Below, in pieces: positions 57,172 to 64,000 of a stretch of DNA of 64,000 nt (within the stretch, counting starts at the first letter, position 1; every line of letters begins with the position of its first letter). The notes beneath the pieces were generated by a model that saw only the letters and a list, made by a program, of their open reading frames with translations, searched no databases and was not told the origin of the DNA. This stretch comes from Nitrospira sp. (lineage in GTDB: Bacteria; Nitrospirota; Nitrospiria; Nitrospirales; Nitrospiraceae): contig SWDG01000007.1 in NCBI GenBank assembly GCA_005116965.1, forward strand, positions 70,320-134,319. Direction: 5' to 3'. The position numbers were made by a program, and so were the translations under genes.

Positions 57172-58653
57172 TCATCGTGACGGCGGACTACTGTCGACAG
57201 CCTGAGCGGCTAGTTTGCTGTGTTTCATCCCATACACCGCATACACGAGAATGCCAATAATGGTCCATACCACAAAACGGATCCATGTTGCCCAAGGCAA
57301 ACCAGCCATGAGGTATAGACATGCCGCGATGCTCATGATGGGCACGAAAGGCATGAAGGGAAGACGAAAGGGCCTGGGCAGATCAGGCTTTGCGTACCGA
57401 AGCAGCATGACCCCAAAACTGACGAGGATAAAGGCAAAGAAGGTTCCGATATTGGTCATATCGGCCGCTTCCCCGATCTGGAACAACGCTGCCAAGATCG
57501 CGACAACCACTCCGGTCAGAATCGTTGCCCGATGGGGCGTTCCAAACGTTGGATGAACCTGTGAGAGCCCCGGGCTTAACAGCCTATCGCGCGACATAGC
57601 AAAGAACACGCGGATTTGTCCCAACATCATGACGATCAATACACTCGTGATACCTGCCACGGCTCCGATAGCCACGATAGCAGCGCCCCATTTAAACCCA
57701 ACGACGCTGAGCGCTTCAGCCACTGGAGCATGTATGTCAATTTGGCTCAGGGGAACCAGGCCGGTGAGGACAGCCGCCACGGAAATATAGAGCACGGTAC
57801 ACACAGCCAGCGAAGCAAGGATACCCAACGGAACGTCTCGTTGGGGGTTCCGAGCCTCCTCTGCAGCAGTTGAGACCGCGTCGAACCCTATATAGGCAAA
57901 AAAGATGATAGCAGCCGCAGCACGGACCCCTTCAAATCCGTTCGGCATGAACGGTGTCCAGTTCTCAGCGCTGACAGAGGGAGCCCCTACGGCGATGAAG
58001 AAGAGAACCACCGCAAGTTTCAACAGCACGATCATGCCGGCGGCACGAGCACTTTCCTTAATTCCTATCACGAGTATGGCCGTGACCAACAAGACGATGA
58101 TGGCAGCTGGAAAATTGGCGATACTTCCCTCAGGACCACCGGCCCAATGCGGTGGATTCGTCGCCCAATAGGGCAATTCCAGGCCAGCGAGCGTCAATAA
58201 TTTGTTGAAATATCCGGACCAGCCGATCGCCACCGCAACGCAGGCCACACCATATTCCAAAATCAGATTCCATCCCGTAAGCCAGGCAAGAAACTCACCC
58301 AGCGTGGCGTACGAAAAGGTATACGCAGACCCTGCGACCGGGATCATCGATGAAAATTCGGCATAACATAGCGCGGCTAACGCACAGGTGATGCCGGAAA
58401 GAATGAAGGAGAGAACAATCCCTGGTCCCGCTCCTGGCCGGTGGGCATCACCGACGATGGCAGTTCCGACCAGGACGAAAATGCCGGTCCCAATAATCGC
58501 GCCGATCCCAAGCGCCGTGAGATCCCACGCCGTCAATGTTTTCTTGAGACGATGCTCTGGATGCTCGGCATCGGCCAGAATTTGATCGATGGGTTTCGTT
58601 CGGAGAAGTTGGCTGCGCACAGTCCCTCCCAAGCTCAACGTGCCAGAATTCAC
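57172..58653 (-). CDS. APC-family amino acid permease (CAT-like)
   Basis: 493 aa, about 12-13 membrane helices. N-terminal motif LTAWDLTALGIGAIIGTGIF, then VLSFILSGITCALAALCYAE and FSSMIPVAGSAYTFSYATLG, the APC family consensus. FFAYIGFDAVSTAAEEARNP is typical of the cationic amino acid transporter subgroup (CAT/YfnA-like). A proton-coupled or facilitative amino acid carrier in the inner membrane; the substrate is not readable. Conserved IRVFFAMSRDRLLSPGLSQV is present. It stands 98 bp from the amidotransferase-like gene on the same strand. Confidence 0.92.
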   Translation of the reverse strand: MNSGTLSLGGTVRSQLLRTKPIDQILADAEHPEHRLKKTLTAWDLTALGIGAIIGTGIFVLVGTAIVGDAHRPGAGPGIVLSFILSGITCALAALCYAEFSSMIPVAGSAYTFSYATLGEFLAWLTGWNLILEYGVACVAVAIGWSGYFNKLLTLAGLELPYWATNPPHWAGGPEGSIANFPAAIIVLLVTAILVIGIKESARAAGMIVLLKLAVVLFFIAVGAPSVSAENWTPFMPNGFEGVRAAAAIIFFAYIGFDAVSTAAEEARNPQRDVPLGILASLAVCTVLYISVAAVLTGLVPLSQIDIHAPVAEALSVVGFKWGAAIVAIGAVAGITSVLIVMMLGQIRVFFAMSRDRLLSPGLSQVHPTFGTPHRATILTGVVVAILAALFQIGEAADMTNIGTFFAFILVSFGVMLLRYAKPDLPRPFRLPFMPFVPIMSIAACLYLMAGLPWATWIRFVVWTIIGILVYAVYGMKHSKLAAQAVDSSPPSR

Positions 58654-58751
58654 TGTGATGGGGTCACGACGCTACGGCTCCATCTGAGATCAACGTGTGG
58701 CCAGAGACCACGGAACGAGTTGGCAGTGCGTGCTGGGACGGTCCGGAGAGA

Positions 58752-59498
58752 TCATGCACGCATCCGGCGGGCCGCACGGAGCAAGGCTTCAAACAGCCGC
58801 CGATGGACCGCATGCCGCTCGAACAAGAATTCGGGGTGCCATTGGATCGCGAGGAGAAATCGATGTGCGGGAGATTCGATCGCTTCGATGATCCCATCAG
58901 GTGCCATGGCACTTGCGCAGAGCGACGGAGCAACTGTCTTGACCGATTGGTGATGGGAACTATTCACCATGAAGGTTCTTCTTCCGACCACCTTATTCAA
59001 GAGGCTCTTAGGTGTCACGGTCACCGGGTGAGCAACATGGATCGCCTTCGTTTTTTGACGATGATCCAACGCACTAGGGACTTGTGCAGGAATGTCCTGA
59101 TACAGGCTCCCTCCACAAGCGACATTCACCGTCTGCATCCCTCCGCAGATTCCTAGGAGGGGAAGATCCCGCTTCTTGGCCTGAAGAACTAGCTCCAGCT
59201 CAAAGTTGGCGCGGCGCTCGCTCACCAGCGGGAACTTGTAGCGTTGCCGCTCTCCATAGAGACTCGGCGGAAGGTCCGGCCCACTGCCGGTGAGGAGCAA
59301 CCCATCGACACGGTCAAGAAGCCGTCGCCGGGCAGACGGTTCCGCTACGAGAGGAAGGATCAGAGGAATACCACCGAGTTCTTCAACAGCCCGAATGTAG
59401 CGAGCTCGCAAAAAGTAGGTTGGCTCATGCCCCCCCATATCCTTCCTGTCACCGGCATTAAAGTCTGGGGTCACGCCAATTACAGGCTTCATACTCAA
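58752..59498 (-). CDS. Gamma-glutamyl-gamma-aminobutyrate hydrolase (PuuD)-family class I amidotransferase
   Basis: 248 aa. Peptidase C26 fold: start KPVIGVTPDFN, YIRAVEELGGIPLILPL, DGLLLTGSGPDL, nucleophile C118 (LPLLGICGGMQTVNVACGGS), INSSHHQSV-like VNSSHHQSVKTVAP and the catalytic His-Glu AIQWHPEFLF. PuuD cleaves gamma-glutamyl-GABA, but many members act on other gamma-glutamyl bonds, and no putrescine genes are nearby. Cytoplasmic. Eight bp separate it from the upstream small protein gene. Confidence 0.92.
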   Translation of the reverse strand: MSMKPVIGVTPDFNAGDRKDMGGHEPTYFLRARYIRAVEELGGIPLILPLVAEPSARRRLLDRVDGLLLTGSGPDLPPSLYGERQRYKFPLVSERRANFELELVLQAKKRDLPLLGICGGMQTVNVACGGSLYQDIPAQVPSALDHRQKTKAIHVAHPVTVTPKSLLNKVVGRRTFMVNSSHHQSVKTVAPSLCASAMAPDGIIEAIESPAHRFLLAIQWHPEFLFERHAVHRRLFEALLRAARRMRA

Positions 59499-59506
59499 TG
59501 CGCAGG

Positions 59507-59887
59507 CTAGTTCGTCTGAGCAGGCGCGACGGAGGTTCCTTCGTTTTCGGCACCAACACCGAGAAAACGTACCGGACGATCGCCGCTGAGATGCTCTGGC
59601 GTAATGAGGTAGGTCCCGTACACGCTGGGAACCCAGATACTTTTCGCCGTTGGCTCACTGAATCCCGAAAACACATAGGCGAGACCACCGACGATTCCAC
59701 CCCCAACAGCAAATGCTGCTTTAAAGGGGAAATACAAGATCGTGGCGGCAGCTGAAGCAGCTCCCATGCCGGCCCCGGAAGCCGTCCCTTGCTGTGAGTC
59801 AGCAGACGACGACTGACTCCAAGCCGGAGCGACAAGCATTGAACAGTAGGTGATGACAAGAATGAGAACCACGATTGGGAGTCTCAC
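59507..59887 (-). CDS. Small exported or membrane protein, unknown function
   Basis: About 127 aa from a GTG preceded by AAGGAGG; a longer ATG at 59938 is less likely. The signal peptide is RLPIVVLILVITYCSMLVAP ending near AWSQSS. The mature part has a small-residue-rich hydrophobic segment (GAGMGAASAAATILYFPFKA, AFAVGGGIVGGLAYVFSGF) and a short C-terminal domain (SVYGTYLITPEHLSGDRPVR). Glycine-rich hydrophobic hairpins like this suggest membrane insertion. No family name can be given. It is the first gene of an operon with the amidotransferase-like protein. Confidence 0.72.
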   Translation of the reverse strand: MRLPIVVLILVITYCSMLVAPAWSQSSSADSQQGTASGAGMGAASAAATILYFPFKAAFAVGGGIVGGLAYVFSGFSEPTAKSIWVPSVYGTYLITPEHLSGDRPVRFLGVGAENEGTSVAPAQTN

Positions 59888-60009
59888 GTGAAGCGCCTCC
59901 TTCCTTTTCACATCCACAACAATGGGATGCATAAACAATCATACACGAGTCCTGGCATGCGTTATAACAAATTCGCCGCTGAATGCAACTCCCGATGGAT
60001 CATCGATCT

Positions 60010-60480
60010 TTAACAAGATGACGACACCGAACGATCAGAGTCCAGATCCAACTCTCCCACGATATAGGTGAGAACATAGTCCATGCGATTGCAGGCTTCG
60101 CGATCCAACTCGGTCGTCAACTCCTCAGCTTGGATTCGCTGATTGTCTTGGGCCACACCCGCATGCAGCCTGAGATCCAGCTTACACCAACAAATAGCTT
60201 GTGCAAAGCAATCCGCCATGCGTTCTTGATAGTGAAGACGCTCGTGGGGATCGAGTGCCATCACACTCTTCGCCAATCGATCAGCAAGGCGTATCTTCTG
60301 TCGAAGAACCAAGAGCTGGTCGGTGCCAATTTCAACAGAGACCTGGATACCCGCTTTCCAACTCCGCTTTTTCACGTTGAACACACAGGCCAGCACATCC
60401 GGGCGCCCCTCGACTGGTTCAGGCCCGAAGAAGAGCGTGACTCGATAAGACGGAACGTCTCGATGTGATTCTGAAACCAT
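60010..60480 (-). CDS. Hypothetical protein
   Basis: 156 aa, no signal peptide or membrane span. The first ~40 residues are beta-rich (SYRVTLFFGPEPVEGRPDVL), followed by a helical part rich in charged residues (LVLRQKIRLADRLAKSVMAL, YQERMADCFAQAICWCKLDL) and a Ser-rich end. I do not recognise a family. It is divergent from the M24 peptidase gene, sharing an 81-bp promoter region. Confidence 0.68.
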   Translation of the reverse strand: MVSESHRDVPSYRVTLFFGPEPVEGRPDVLACVFNVKKRSWKAGIQVSVEIGTDQLLVLRQKIRLADRLAKSVMALDPHERLHYQERMADCFAQAICWCKLDLRLHAGVAQDNQRIQAEELTTELDREACNRMDYVLTYIVGELDLDSDRSVSSSC

Positions 60481-60524
60481 GGGACGTCATTGTACCATGA
60501 TTCACATAAAGACCCGGAGCTTGA

Positions 60525-60553
60525 TTGACGCACCTGTACCCCGAGGATAAGAT
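60525..60553 (+). promoter_or_regulatory. Sigma-70-type promoter of the M24 peptidase gene
   Basis: TTGACG, a 17-bp spacer and TAAGAT end 8 bp before the ATG at 60562. If used, the mRNA would be almost leaderless; an AGGA inside the -10 area could instead serve as a ribosome site for a transcript starting further upstream. Confidence 0.45.
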
Positions 60554-60561
60554 GGAAACCT

Positions 60562-61764
60562 ATGAGCGACGTTGCCCACCAGACTCGGATCGTTGCAATC
60601 CAAGACGCACTCGGAGACATGGGCTCCGTTGATGGATGGCTTTTCTACGACTTTCGCGGCAGCGACCCACTAGCCTATCGGGTCTTGCTTCTTGATCCAA
60701 CCCAGCATGTCACTCGACGCTGGTACTATTGGATCCCCTCGTCTGGGGAACCGGTTAAGCTCCTTCACAGGATCGAACCACATGTGCTGGATGAGCTACC
60801 CGGTCAGGTCCAGCAATACGTGTCATGGGAACAGCAACGTTTGCTCTTGGCCTCGCTGTTGCGAGGTCGACGACGAATCGCCATGCAGTATTCACCATTC
60901 AACGCTGTTCCGTATCTGTCCAGAGTGGATGCCGGCACCATCGAGTTGATCAGGAGTTTTGGGCTTGAGGTGGTCACATCAGCTGATCTCGTCCAACAAT
61001 TCGAGGCAGTCTGGACGGATGCGCAACTGGAATCCCATCGGTACGCCGTGACGGCGCTCAGAAACATCGTCGATGAGGCCTTCGCCCACGTGGCGTCTTG
61101 TGTCACCAATGAACGTCGGTTATCCGAATATGATCTGCAGCAGTTCATTCTCTCACGTATTCGCGATGCGGGCATGACCACATCCAGCGCTCCAATTGCA
61201 GCTGTTGATGGCCACAGCGCCGATCCTCACTATGGGCCGACTGAGTCAAACCCCTCACTCATCGCTCGAGACAATTTAGTTCTGATCGACCTCTGGGCGA
61301 AACAAACGGCCCCGGGATCGGTCTATGGAGATATCACCTGGACAGGCTATACCGGCACGGACGTACCAGCAAAGCAGCGCATGATCTTTGAACATGTTCG
61401 ACGTGGACGTGATGCGGCACTGTCATTTGTCAAGAATCAGGTAGCTACCGGCCGATTTCCTTGTGGATGGGAGGTTGATGACGTCTGCCGTGATCCGATT
61501 CGAGCGGCAGGCTACAGCGACTTCTTCATACATCGAACCGGCCACTCGATCGGTGAAGAAGTCCATGGTAATGGAGCCAATATCGACAACCTGGAAACTC
61601 AGGATAGTCGTCGGCTTCTGCCGAGAACCTGCTTTTCTATCGAGCCGGGGATCTACCTGCCGGGAGAGTTTGGGATCAGGAGTGAGCTTGACGTCTATAT
61701 ATCGGATCGCGAAGCCGTGGTGCATGGGTTACCACTTCAAACCGAAATTGTGTCTTTTCTCTGA
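60562..61764 (+). CDS. M24-family metallopeptidase (Xaa-Pro aminopeptidase-like)
   Basis: 400 aa. A creatinase-type N-terminal domain (~1-160) and a pita-bread C-terminal domain with all five metal ligands: Asp in LVLIDLWAK, Asp in YGDITWTGYTG, His in FFIHRTGHSIGEEVHGNGAN, Glu in CFSIEPGIYLPG and Glu in GIRSELDVYIS. The family releases N-terminal residues before proline. No signal peptide. It has its own promoter-like sequence and is separated by ~110 bp from the tatA-like gene. Confidence 0.9.
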   Translation: MSDVAHQTRIVAIQDALGDMGSVDGWLFYDFRGSDPLAYRVLLLDPTQHVTRRWYYWIPSSGEPVKLLHRIEPHVLDELPGQVQQYVSWEQQRLLLASLLRGRRRIAMQYSPFNAVPYLSRVDAGTIELIRSFGLEVVTSADLVQQFEAVWTDAQLESHRYAVTALRNIVDEAFAHVASCVTNERRLSEYDLQQFILSRIRDAGMTTSSAPIAAVDGHSADPHYGPTESNPSLIARDNLVLIDLWAKQTAPGSVYGDITWTGYTGTDVPAKQRMIFEHVRRGRDAALSFVKNQVATGRFPCGWEVDDVCRDPIRAAGYSDFFIHRTGHSIGEEVHGNGANIDNLETQDSRRLLPRTCFSIEPGIYLPGEFGIRSELDVYISDREAVVHGLPLQTEIVSFL

Positions 61765-61798
61765 CATTTCTGTCCGAGCATTCTACTTCGGCCCTTTC

Positions 61799-61828
61799 TT
61801 GACACCATGTCCGAGGGGCGGCTAGATT
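61799..61828 (+). promoter_or_regulatory. Sigma-70-type promoter of the tatA-like gene
   Basis: Perfect TTGACA (61799-61804), 18-bp spacer and TAGATT (61823-61828), about 46 bp before the ATG. Confidence 0.5.
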
Positions 61829-61874
61829 CAGTCATCCCACAAGGGCACTCTCCGAATCACATGCGAGGCCGTGC

Positions 61875-62666
61875 ATGTTCGGCACAATGGGTTTCTCTGA
61901 ACTCATTCTCATTCTCGTCATCGTACTCATCATTTTTGGAGCAGGCCGTCTGCCACAGATCGGCGAGGGTGTCGGCAAGGCGTTGAAAGGCTTTCGAAAA
62001 GAAGTCACCGACGTGCCTCAACCCGCTTCAGGCCAAGTCCAACAAGAAGCCGGGCAACCACAGACAAGTCAAACTCCGACAAACATCCCAGCGCCAGTTC
62101 CACCACCGACCACAGGAACATCGCCAGCAACAACAAGGCCACTCGCTCCCTACGTCCCTGGTCCAGAACTGACACCCGGCACCACTGCTTCTTTGCTCTA
62201 CAACACAAGTCTTCAGACTCCGCAAACAACCGCGCTTTCCCCAAATCAAGCATCTCCATCTGCCTCCAGCCCAGTGCTCTCGATGGAGGAACGGGCTGCA
62301 GCTCCCCCTCCGAGAGCTCACGCCTCGTATCCACCGTTGCCGGCTGGTTCTCAGGCAAAACCGACCGCCAAACGTCCTTCCGCCATTGTGAATAAAGATG
62401 CGGTGGCCCGCGTACAGGCGCAACAGGCAGCACTCAAAGCGACGCAATCAGCAGCGGTATTGCCCGATGACCTTCAGCATTTCGGTGAAGGACTCGGAGA
62501 GGTCGTGCGAACGTTCCGGCAAGCTGTGACCGATGTCCGCAATAGCGTCGACCCTCAAATGACTACGATTCAGGCTGAACTAGATGCGGCCAAAAAAGAA
62601 ATCCAACAATCTATGGATGCCGCTAAAGAATTACCGCCGCAAGAAGATCCCCACAAATCTGCGTGA
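61875..62666 (+). CDS. tatA: TatA/B-family twin-arginine translocase protein with duplicated amphipathic helix
   Basis: 263 aa, far longer than the 60-90 aa of typical TatA. N-terminal membrane helix (FSELILILVIVLIIFGAGRL) and amphipathic helix (LPQIGEGVGKALKGFRKEVT, D46) are classical TatA. A ~145-residue Pro/Thr/Ser/Ala-rich linker follows. Residues 200-221 (LQHFGEGLGEVVRTFRQAVT, then DV) match the first amphipathic helix at 11 of 22 positions, so the helix is duplicated without its membrane span. A Lys/Glu helical tail closes the protein. TatA forms the Tat pore; the extra helix might lie on the membrane or bind the complex. No tatC is in the window. Confidence 0.85.
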   Translation: MFGTMGFSELILILVIVLIIFGAGRLPQIGEGVGKALKGFRKEVTDVPQPASGQVQQEAGQPQTSQTPTNIPAPVPPPTTGTSPATTRPLAPYVPGPELTPGTTASLLYNTSLQTPQTTALSPNQASPSASSPVLSMEERAAAPPPRAHASYPPLPAGSQAKPTAKRPSAIVNKDAVARVQAQQAALKATQSAAVLPDDLQHFGEGLGEVVRTFRQAVTDVRNSVDPQMTTIQAELDAAKKEIQQSMDAAKELPPQEDPHKSA

Positions 62667-63044
62667 CCCTCATCCATAGGGCCTCCCCATATTTCACTCA
62701 CATTCTTGCCGACTGATGTTTGCCCTCTTCGCACCACTGACATGAGGGATCGCTATCGCTGTAGGCCTTACCAAAAGACTCCAGTACCCGACCCTGACGT
62801 GACCCTTGAACAGGCTCAGTCGAACAGTTAATGAGCCATCGATGTTTTAGAGAAAACGAGGGTTGGTCAGTGAGTGCTACATCTACTGGATCAGCGATGG
62901 GATGAGGCGGTTATTTTCTTTGTTCTGGCGAGAGGTGCCTACGGGCTTGGGGGTAGAAGATCCATATCGGACAAATCGCAGCCGTTGGCCGGCAGAACGA
63001 TAGTCTGGACGTTACATGCTGATTCGGAAAAGCTTACTTGTTAC
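62667..63044. other. 378-bp stretch without a gene between convergent tatA-like and PilZ genes
   Basis: No convincing coding sequence. A 91-codon plus-strand frame (62874-63149) starts without a ribosome site, overlaps the PilZ gene antisense and has no domain. No clear terminator hairpin with T-run was found. Confidence 0.4.
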
Positions 63045-63563
63045 TCAGGAGGGATTTCGACTTCGATTCAGGGCCTCAACCAGTCCAACCAATTCCTCTT
63101 GTACCGTCTTCTCCAACTCCACAAACTGGATGCCCATGCCTGGAAATAGAAGGTATCGCTCCGGCTTGTTGCGGACCCAGGCAACCTTCGCCTTGGCTTT
63201 CAGCTTGTCCCACGGCCGATCTGGCAGCGCAAATTCGACTGTCAACTCGGTGCCCGGACTGAGGGGGGCACCACTCTCGATAAAGAGCCCGCCGCCGCCG
63301 ATTCCCCCGGTGAGACTATCGAACTGCTTTCCTTCTGGCGTCGTACACCGGACCTTCAGGGCGAGAGGCGCACGGGGCTGCGCGCGACAATGGGCAAACC
63401 GGCCATCTTCACCACTGACAACCACGTGCTCGATGATTGCACCCCATGACATGCTACCCAATAACTGGCCAGAGGTGTCGTGTACGTTGATCGTCTCTCG
63501 TCCAGAATCAATAATGAGAGACTTCCCTTGATGCCCCGTAGTGGAAACGACAGGAAACGTCAT
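63045..63563 (-). CDS. PilZ-domain protein with N-terminal extension
   Basis: 172 aa. The C-terminal PilZ-like domain begins around residue 55 (RFAHCRAQPRAPLALKVRC) and has the beta-barrel signature DSLTGGIGGGGLFIESGAPL, SPGTELTVEFALPDRPWDKL, KAKVAWVRNKPERYLLFPGM and GIQFVELEKTVQEELVGLVE, as in the Myxococcus-type PilZ group. The c-di-GMP motif RxxxR near the start is only partly matched (RAQPRAP), so nucleotide binding is uncertain. The N-terminal ~50 residues form a short beta-rich module (SLIIDSGRETINVHDTSGQL). A paralogue lies 37 bp upstream. Confidence 0.85.
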   Translation of the reverse strand: MTFPVVSTTGHQGKSLIIDSGRETINVHDTSGQLLGSMSWGAIIEHVVVSGEDGRFAHCRAQPRAPLALKVRCTTPEGKQFDSLTGGIGGGGLFIESGAPLSPGTELTVEFALPDRPWDKLKAKAKVAWVRNKPERYLLFPGMGIQFVELEKTVQEELVGLVEALNRSRNPS

Positions 63564-63600
63564 ACATCCCTTTTCCGGGTGGCGTAAGCCAGGAGTGGAA

Positions 63601-64000
63601 TTATGCTGCGTGCCCCATGTTCTGAGATGATTTCACCAGCTCATGGATTTTTTCGCGTATACATTCCGCTATCTCCGTGAACCGTATCCCCATTCCAGGA
63701 CTGAAAGTATATTGATCAGCTTTTGGACAAACCCAGGCGACGGTTCCTTTTGCCGGCATCCATTCTTCGGATTTCTCTGAAAACGAGAACTCCATCGCCA
63801 GTCTGGTTCCTACAGGAAGAGGAGTCTGGCTTTCGATAAACAATCCTCCACCGCCAATACCACCTGCGCGACTCTCACATCGTGGTCCTTCTGGGCTGTT
63901 GTAGCGCACCCGAAACGCGAGTGAAATCCGAGGCTCTGACCGGACTTCTTTTTGAGCACCCACAACATCCACCTTGCGGTAGGCGAGTATTTGATCAATG
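63601..64000 (-). CDS. PilZ-domain protein (5' partial at window end)
   Basis: The frame is open to the window edge: upstream of the GTG at 63972 it continues IDQILAYRKVDVVGAQKEV, which aligns with SWGAIIEHVVVSGEDGRFAH of the neighbouring PilZ protein. The GTG is therefore not the start, and the gene extends past 64000. The PilZ part reads RSEPRISLAFRVRYNSPEGP, RAGGIGGGGLFIESQTPLPV, GTVAWVCPKADQYTFSPGMG and IRFTEIAECIREKIHELV. The two genes form a tandem duplication in one operon. Function is presumably c-di-GMP-linked or structural regulation; no motility gene is in view. Confidence 0.82.
   Translation of the reverse strand, partial: IDQILAYRKVDVVGAQKEVRSEPRISLAFRVRYNSPEGPRCESRAGGIGGGGLFIESQTPLPVGTRLAMEFSFSEKSEEWMPAKGTVAWVCPKADQYTFSPGMGIRFTEIAECIREKIHELVKSSQNMGHAA

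Noticed and set aside
62874-63149. 91-codon plus-strand ORF before the PilZ genes
   Set aside because: Overlaps the PilZ coding end antisense; no start signals or family.

Overview
The window is a gene-dense chromosomal segment of a moderately GC-rich Gram-negative bacterium. It is most consistent with Nitrospira or a close relative in the Nitrospirota. The main evidence is a long complex I operon with two tandem NuoM subunits. Supporting evidence is an archaeal-type PheS, a PriA without its helicase motifs, many PAS-rich kinases and secreted sulfatase-modifying-factor-like proteins. I see no rRNA operon, CRISPR array, prophage, plasmid origin or intact insertion sequence. The first gene (1-1457) is cut at its 5' end, and the last (63601-64000, minus strand) runs out of the window.

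Layout. 1-9935 (plus strand) is a stress or photoprotection-like run: an SDR/DUF2867 protein, two secreted SUMF1-like proteins flanking a His-rich helical protein, a TIGR01777 epimerase-like protein, a PDZ protein, a CPD photolyase overlapping a TudS-like DUF523-DUF1722 protein, and an FAD amine-oxidase-like protein. 10019-11537 (minus) pairs a glutathione peroxidase with two adhesin-E-like proteins. 12204-19387 is a translation and housekeeping block: initiator tRNA-Met divergent from fmt, then rsmB, rpe, pheS, a pheT that stops after about 63 recognisable residues, a CbiX-like chelatase and pyrE. 19422-24229 (minus) holds a phosphodiester-glycosidase gene with a lipoprotein, then a kinase, receiver and hybrid-kinase operon.

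24340-38183 (minus) is the complex I operon nuoA-B-C-D-G-I-J-K-L-M1-M2-N. nuoE, nuoF and nuoH are absent from it. 38734-42684 (plus) encodes an OmpA-family protein and PriA. 42687-51895 (minus) is a signalling island: two receivers, a PAS hybrid kinase, and a LuxR-type regulator translationally overlapping a soluble kinase with twelve PAS domains. 52117-57146 holds tRNA-Leu(GAG), a HAD phosphatase, queE, pepA, nagZ and a Pro/Ala-rich protein. 57172-64000 holds an APC transporter, a glutamine-amidotransferase-like hydrolase, an M24 peptidase, a TatA-like protein with a duplicated amphipathic helix, and two PilZ proteins.

The strongest oddity is at 17875-18121. An essential gene, pheT, is broken off and joined to a 48-bp tail that recurs almost perfectly at 11847-11894. 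The two copies differ only at a Tyr wobble base, and at the third base of the stop codon just beyond. Also worth a second look are the complex I operon without E, F and H, the NuoM2 with Ile in place of the channel Lys, the ATPase-dead PriA, the phosphomimetic-looking receiver and the two-helix TatA.
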